Source: an uncultured Bacilli bacterium (GTDB lineage Bacteria > Bacillota_I > Bacilli_A > RF39 > UBA660). Taken from it: 64,000 nt of DNA. This document shows, one piece after another, positions 60,610-64,000 of the stretch (within the stretch, counting starts at the first letter, position 1; the number at the start of each line of letters is the position of its first letter). Below the pieces are notes generated by a model. The model had not been told where the DNA came from. It was given only the letters and a program-made list of their open reading frames with translations, and made no database searches. The stretch spans positions 1-64,000 of the forward strand of contig CAJUNF010000001.1 in assembly GCA_910587775.1 (NCBI GenBank). The letters are read 5' to 3'. A program made the translations under genes and the position numbers.

Positions 60610-60634
60610 AAAAAAACACATACGTTGATGTGCT
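60610..60634 (-). terminator. Terminator after the noc-like gene
   Basis: CACAT and ATGTG (60617-60621, 60628-60632) pair around 6 bases, with T7 on the minus strand. Confidence 0.7.
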
Positions 60635-61860
60635 TATTTTTTTATTTTAATATTCATTTGATAATTATCACTTAAATCTAGTTCTTCTATCTCAACTACA
60701 AAACCTTGATCATTCATTTGATTTATTAAATTTCTTACAGTGTTAATTGCAGTTTTTAAATCAAGTCCTTTTTCTTCCTCTAATTTTTGTTCATATGAGG
60801 GATCTAGTTTCATAATAGAAGAAACAGGGTCAATAATCATTTCCTCTTCTAATGGTTCTTTTATTTCTTCAATTGTATTTGTTTTATCATTTATATTATT
60901 ATTTCCAAAGAAAAATGGTGTTTCTTCTGTTTTGTCTTCTTTTAAAGATGATTCTTCTAATCCATCATCCAAAACTTCCATATCATCACTCAAAGGATTT
61001 GTATTTTCTAATTTTGAAGATGAAAATAAACCATCCATCATATTCATATTAGCTGCTTCATCTTCTAAAAAGTTAAAAAATTTATTTGGAACAGCAGTTG
61101 GTTGTTCTTCTATTGTATTTGTTTTTGATTCTTCCATAGGTTTTAACATACTTTCTACATCATGTAATTCACGAACTGGATTGATATCAGTTGCATTATT
61201 TACAATTGATTCTAAGTTTGGAGTTAAATTTACAAGTGGAATATCTTCTCCAGCAGTTTCTTCTTTTAATTTTTTTAATTCCATATCCAATTGACGTACG
61301 GTCATTCTTTTTTCAATTATTTTTTTCAACCATTTTTTTTGTTCATCTTTGGATAAAGTTAATAAAGCTCTTGCATGTCTTTCTGAAATCTTTTCATTTA
61401 ATAGAGCATTTTGGACATCTTCATCAAGATTTAAAAGTCTTAATTTATTTGCTACTGTTGATTGTGAAACGCCCATTTTCTCTGCTAATTGTTCTTGCGT
61501 TAGATATCCTCTATCTAATAAGCTTTTATAAGATTTTGCTTCTTCTATTGCAGTTAGATTTCTTCTTTGAATATTTTCTACTAATGCTACTTCTGCGCTT
61601 TTATTATCATCTATATTTGAGATGATAGCTGGAACTTTTTGTAATCCTGCCATTGTTGCGGCTTTATATCGTCTTTCTCCTGCTATGATTTCAAATTTAT
61701 CTCCCAAACGTCTTAAAACTAAAGGCTGTATAATTCCATGTTGCTTAATTGATTCTGATAATTCTGTTAATCCGCCCTCATCAAATGCTAATCTTGGTTG
61801 AAATCGATTTGGAATAATATCCTCAATCGGAATTAGCTGAATATCCTTCTCCATATTCAC
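60634..61860 (-). CDS. noc: Noc-like ParB paralogue with a long acidic insert
   Basis: The ParB/Noc core (~8-205) has NRFQPRLAFD, the CTP-binding GERR motif (IAGERRYKAAT), NIQRRNLTAIEEAKSY and an HTH (TQEQLAEKMGVSQSTVANKL), matching Noc more than Spo0J, as does its place next to rsmG. After that comes an Asp/Glu-rich insert (~205-350) and a C-terminal domain. The N-terminus lacks the amphipathic membrane helix of B. subtilis Noc. So it may bind DNA without membrane anchoring. GTG 61860 has AAGGGG upstream. 408 aa. Confidence 0.82.
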   Translation of the reverse strand: MNMEKDIQLIPIEDIIPNRFQPRLAFDEGGLTELSESIKQHGIIQPLVLRRLGDKFEIIAGERRYKAATMAGLQKVPAIISNIDDNKSAEVALVENIQRRNLTAIEEAKSYKSLLDRGYLTQEQLAEKMGVSQSTVANKLRLLNLDEDVQNALLNEKISERHARALLTLSKDEQKKWLKKIIEKRMTVRQLDMELKKLKEETAGEDIPLVNLTPNLESIVNNATDINPVRELHDVESMLKPMEESKTNTIEEQPTAVPNKFFNFLEDEAANMNMMDGLFSSSKLENTNPLSDDMEVLDDGLEESSLKEDKTEETPFFFGNNNINDKTNTIEEIKEPLEEEMIIDPVSSIMKLDPSYEQKLEEEKGLDLKTAINTVRNLINQMNDQGFVVEIEELDLSDNYQMNIKIKK

Positions 61861-61901
61861 ATTAATCAGCCCCTTATGCTATAATTTATTTTAACCTAGA
61901 A

Positions 61902-62618
61902 TTATGCTTTTTTCAATGGTTTTTTCAAAATAGTCGCATATGCTCTTGGATAGTTTTTTGGAGTACTTTGAAGTTTTTTTATTTTTATGATATTTCTTTC
62001 CCCAGCATTTAATGGTAAAGAGAAATTTTCTATCTTCTCTATCACTCCATTTATTTGAATTAAAATACCTTCTGAAGATTTTATTTCTTCTTCTATACTA
62101 GATTTCATAGCGATTAATGATCCGTTAATTTTTAATAATGGAAAGGAAGTTTCTATTAAGATACGTAATGGAGCTACTGCTCTTGATGTAATAAAATCAT
62201 ATTCTTCTTTTTTTATATTAGCTAAATTTTCTGTACGATCATGAATGGTCTTAACATTTTTTATATTAATTTTAGCTATCATTTCATTTAGAAATTTGAT
62301 TTTTTTATTATTAGAATCCAGTAAATGGACTTCGATTTCTTTAAAGCAAATTGCTAACACTAATCCTGGAAACCCAGCACCAGTACCAATATCTAATATT
62401 TTTAAAGGTTTATTTAAGTCTAGTACTTTAACTATCGTTAATGAATCATAAAAATGTTTTAAATAGACTTCTTCTTTCGTTTTAATTGCAGTTAAATTTG
62501 TGTGAGTATTGTATTTTAATAAAAAGTTACAGTACTCTTTTAATTGATCTTGTATTTCATTTGATAATTCTATTTCTAAGTCTTCTTTAATTTTATTTAA
62601 AAACATTTCTTCAGTCAT
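61902..62618 (-). CDS. rsmG: 16S rRNA guanine(527)-N7 methyltransferase RsmG
   Basis: Class I methyltransferase that modifies G527 in the 16S decoding region. The 238-aa protein has NLTAIKTKEEVYLKHFYDSL, motif I LDIGTGAGFPGLVLAI and a SRAVAPLRIL segment. It overlaps mnmG by 8 bases, the conserved pair at the Firmicutes origin. Confidence 0.97.
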   Translation of the reverse strand: MTEEMFLNKIKEDLEIELSNEIQDQLKEYCNFLLKYNTHTNLTAIKTKEEVYLKHFYDSLTIVKVLDLNKPLKILDIGTGAGFPGLVLAICFKEIEVHLLDSNNKKIKFLNEMIAKINIKNVKTIHDRTENLANIKKEEYDFITSRAVAPLRILIETSFPLLKINGSLIAMKSSIEEEIKSSEGILIQINGVIEKIENFSLPLNAGERNIIKIKKLQSTPKNYPRAYATILKKPLKKA

Positions 62619-64000
62619 TTTTACTATACTCCTTTTTTAAATATACTGCTAAAATTGAGATATCAGATGGATTTACACCACTTATTCTAGCAGCTTGTCC
62701 AATGGAAAGAGGTCGAACTTTTTTTAGTTTTTGACGAGCTTCTGAAGCAATATTTTTGATATTATCATAATTAATATCTGTAGGAATTAATTTTTCTTCT
62801 AATTTTAACATTCTTTCTATGTCACGTTCTGTTTTATTTATGTATCCTTCATATTTAATTGCAATCTCTACTTGTTCTTTAATTAAATTTTCATAAGGAA
62901 TTTCTAAAAATTCTTCTGTTATTTTCAAGTTAAAATCAGGACGTTTTAATAATTCATAAAAACTTTTTGAAGCTGATAAATCAATATTCAATTGTTTCAA
63001 TTTATTTTTATTTTCTTCGTTTAGTTTTATTTTTTCATTTTTTAGAAGTGTTATTAAAGATGAAATTTCTTCTTTTTTCTTTTTTGTTTTTTCGTATTGC
63101 TCTTTGGTAATACTTCCTATTTTCCAAGCAAGATCTCTCAAACGTAAATCAGCATTATCATGACGAAGAATTAAACGATATTCTGCTCTTGATGTTAACA
63201 TACGGTATGGTTCATTTGTTCCTTTTGTTACTAAATCATCAATTAATACTCCTATATAAGCTTCATTTCTTTTTAAAATAAGAGGTTCTTTTTCTTTCAA
63301 TTTTAAAACAGCATTGATTCCTGCAATTAATCCTTGTCCAGCTGCTTCTTCATAACCACTAGTTCCATTAATTTGACCAGCCGTAAAAATACCATCAATT
63401 ACTTTGGATTCAAGAGATGGTTTTATTTGTAGAGGGTTAATTGCATCATATTCTATTGCATAAGCATATTTGGTAATTTCAGCATTTTCGAGTCCCTGTA
63501 AACTATGAACCATTTTTTCTTGAATATCTCTTGGCATGCTAGTAGAAAATCCTTGTAAATACCATTCATCATAGTAAAGGCTTTCTGGCTCTAAAAATAG
63601 TTGGTGGCGCTCTTTATCTTTAAAACGAACTAATTTATCTTCAATGGAAGGACAATATCTTGGCCCAATTCCAGTTACATATCCTCCATACATTGCAGAT
63701 TTTTCTAAATTATCTAATATTACTTTGTGAGTATTTTCATTAGTGTACAATAAATAACACTTTTGTTGATCATTTATTTTGTAAGTAGGTTCATTATCCC
63801 AACTAAATGTATAGTACTCTTGATCACCTATTTCTTCTTTTAACTGTGAAAAATTAATTGTAGAATGTTTGATTCGTTGAGGAGTTCCAGTTTTTAATCG
63901 TTGAATTTCAAAACCAAGTTTCTTTAAATTGTCACTTAAATAATTACTTCTAGGTTCTCCATGAGGTCCACCTTCCGTATTTTCATTTCCAATTAAAATA
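62611..64000 (-). CDS. mnmG: tRNA uridine-5-carboxymethylaminomethyl(34) synthase MnmG (5' end outside window)
   Basis: The frame is open past the M at 63750 to the right edge, so the gene begins beyond 64000. The visible ~462 residues include NENTEGGPHGEPRSN, LKTGTPQRIKH, then MYGGYVTGIGPRYCPSIEDK and the helical C-terminal domain with the end SIGQAARISGVNPSDISIL. MnmG with MnmE makes the cmnm5 modification on wobble U34. mnmE and dnaA should lie to the right. Confidence 0.97.
   Translation of the reverse strand, partial: ILIGNENTEGGPHGEPRSNYLSDNLKKLGFEIQRLKTGTPQRIKHSTINFSQLKEEIGDQEYYTFSWDNEPTYKINDQQKCYLLYTNENTHKVILDNLEKSAMYGGYVTGIGPRYCPSIEDKLVRFKDKERHQLFLEPESLYYDEWYLQGFSTSMPRDIQEKMVHSLQGLENAEITKYAYAIEYDAINPLQIKPSLESKVIDGIFTAGQINGTSGYEEAAGQGLIAGINAVLKLKEKEPLILKRNEAYIGVLIDDLVTKGTNEPYRMLTSRAEYRLILRHDNADLRLRDLAWKIGSITKEQYEKTKKKKEEISSLITLLKNEKIKLNEENKNKLKQLNIDLSASKSFYELLKRPDFNLKITEEFLEIPYENLIKEQVEIAIKYEGYINKTERDIERMLKLEEKLIPTDINYDNIKNIASEARQKLKKVRPLSIGQAARISGVNPSDISILAVYLKKEYSKND

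Noticed and set aside
60852..61625. Plus-strand open frames across the noc gene (61191-61625 and others)
   Set aside because: Low-complexity Leu/Phe/Ile translations antisense to an intact gene; shadows.
1..64000. Alternative genetic code (UGA = Trp), as in mycoplasmas
   Set aside because: Conserved Trp positions use TGG, and TGA stops RF2 in the frameshift leader.

Overview
The window looks like part of a chromosome from a low-GC, endospore-forming member of the Firmicutes, most likely an uncultured gut Bacilli (RF39- or Erysipelotrichia-like). The evidence is a strongly A+T-rich sequence, AGGAGG-type ribosome sites, RNA polymerase delta (rpoE), and the sporulation genes spoIIQ, spoIID, spoIIR, gerQ and whiA. 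UGG is the tryptophan codon and UGA acts as a stop, so this is not the mycoplasma code. Genus and species cannot be named from the sequence.

Almost every core gene is on the minus strand. The right end holds the classic oriC-flanking set mnmG (cut by the edge), rsmG and a noc-like parB. The origin is therefore probably just beyond the right edge, and the window runs down one replichore with leading-strand genes reading away from it. Further left come soj/parB, mscS, DUF951, ychF, rpsF-ssb-rpsR, rplI-dnaB and walJ-rlmH, the gene content and rough order known from the Bacillus subtilis origin region, but interleaved with other blocks.

Layout, left to right: the C-terminal tip of a GIY-YIG polymorphic toxin with a tiny overlapping gene (1-504); gapA, a TGS-fused uridine-kinase-like protein and clpP (to 3.9 kb); two unknown or methyltransferase-like genes and whiA; an ftsE-ftsX-M23 peptidase operon (6.3-9.0 kb); yitT, gerQ, a metallo-hydrolase and lemA; two cell-wall hydrolase-like genes on the plus strand (11.7-13.9 kb); rplI-dnaB-M23/LysM/G5-walJ-rlmH-ung (13.9-19.1 kb); a HipA-like kinase and rpsF-ssb-rpsR (to 21.2 kb); BI-1, ychF, abgT, DUF951, mscS, parB and parA (22-28 kb); ftsH-tilS, a shortened yitT, and prfB with its programmed frameshift (28.8-33.9 kb); an accessory patch with an S66 peptidase, a hydrolase and an XRE regulator (33.9-36.7 kb); secA, an unknown 578-aa protein, hpf and csp (36.9-42.2 kb); a complete agr peptide quorum-sensing module including an unlisted 38-aa agrD (42.4-45.3 kb); spoIIQ, spoIID and rpiB (46-48.3 kb); rpmE; a roughly 520-nt structured non-coding RNA (50.3-50.8 kb); murA, an MntP-like protein, spoIIR, ABC-F, prmC, prfA and rpoE (51.6-58 kb); a class A PBP; then noc, rsmG and mnmG.

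The most notable items are the large RNA with a perfect consensus promoter and its own terminator, the convergent agrBD/agrAC locus, the FtsH with an added SAP-like C-terminus, the YitT paralogue that has lost about 70 internal residues, and the toxin tip at the left edge. I saw no tRNA, rRNA, CRISPR array or insertion sequence.
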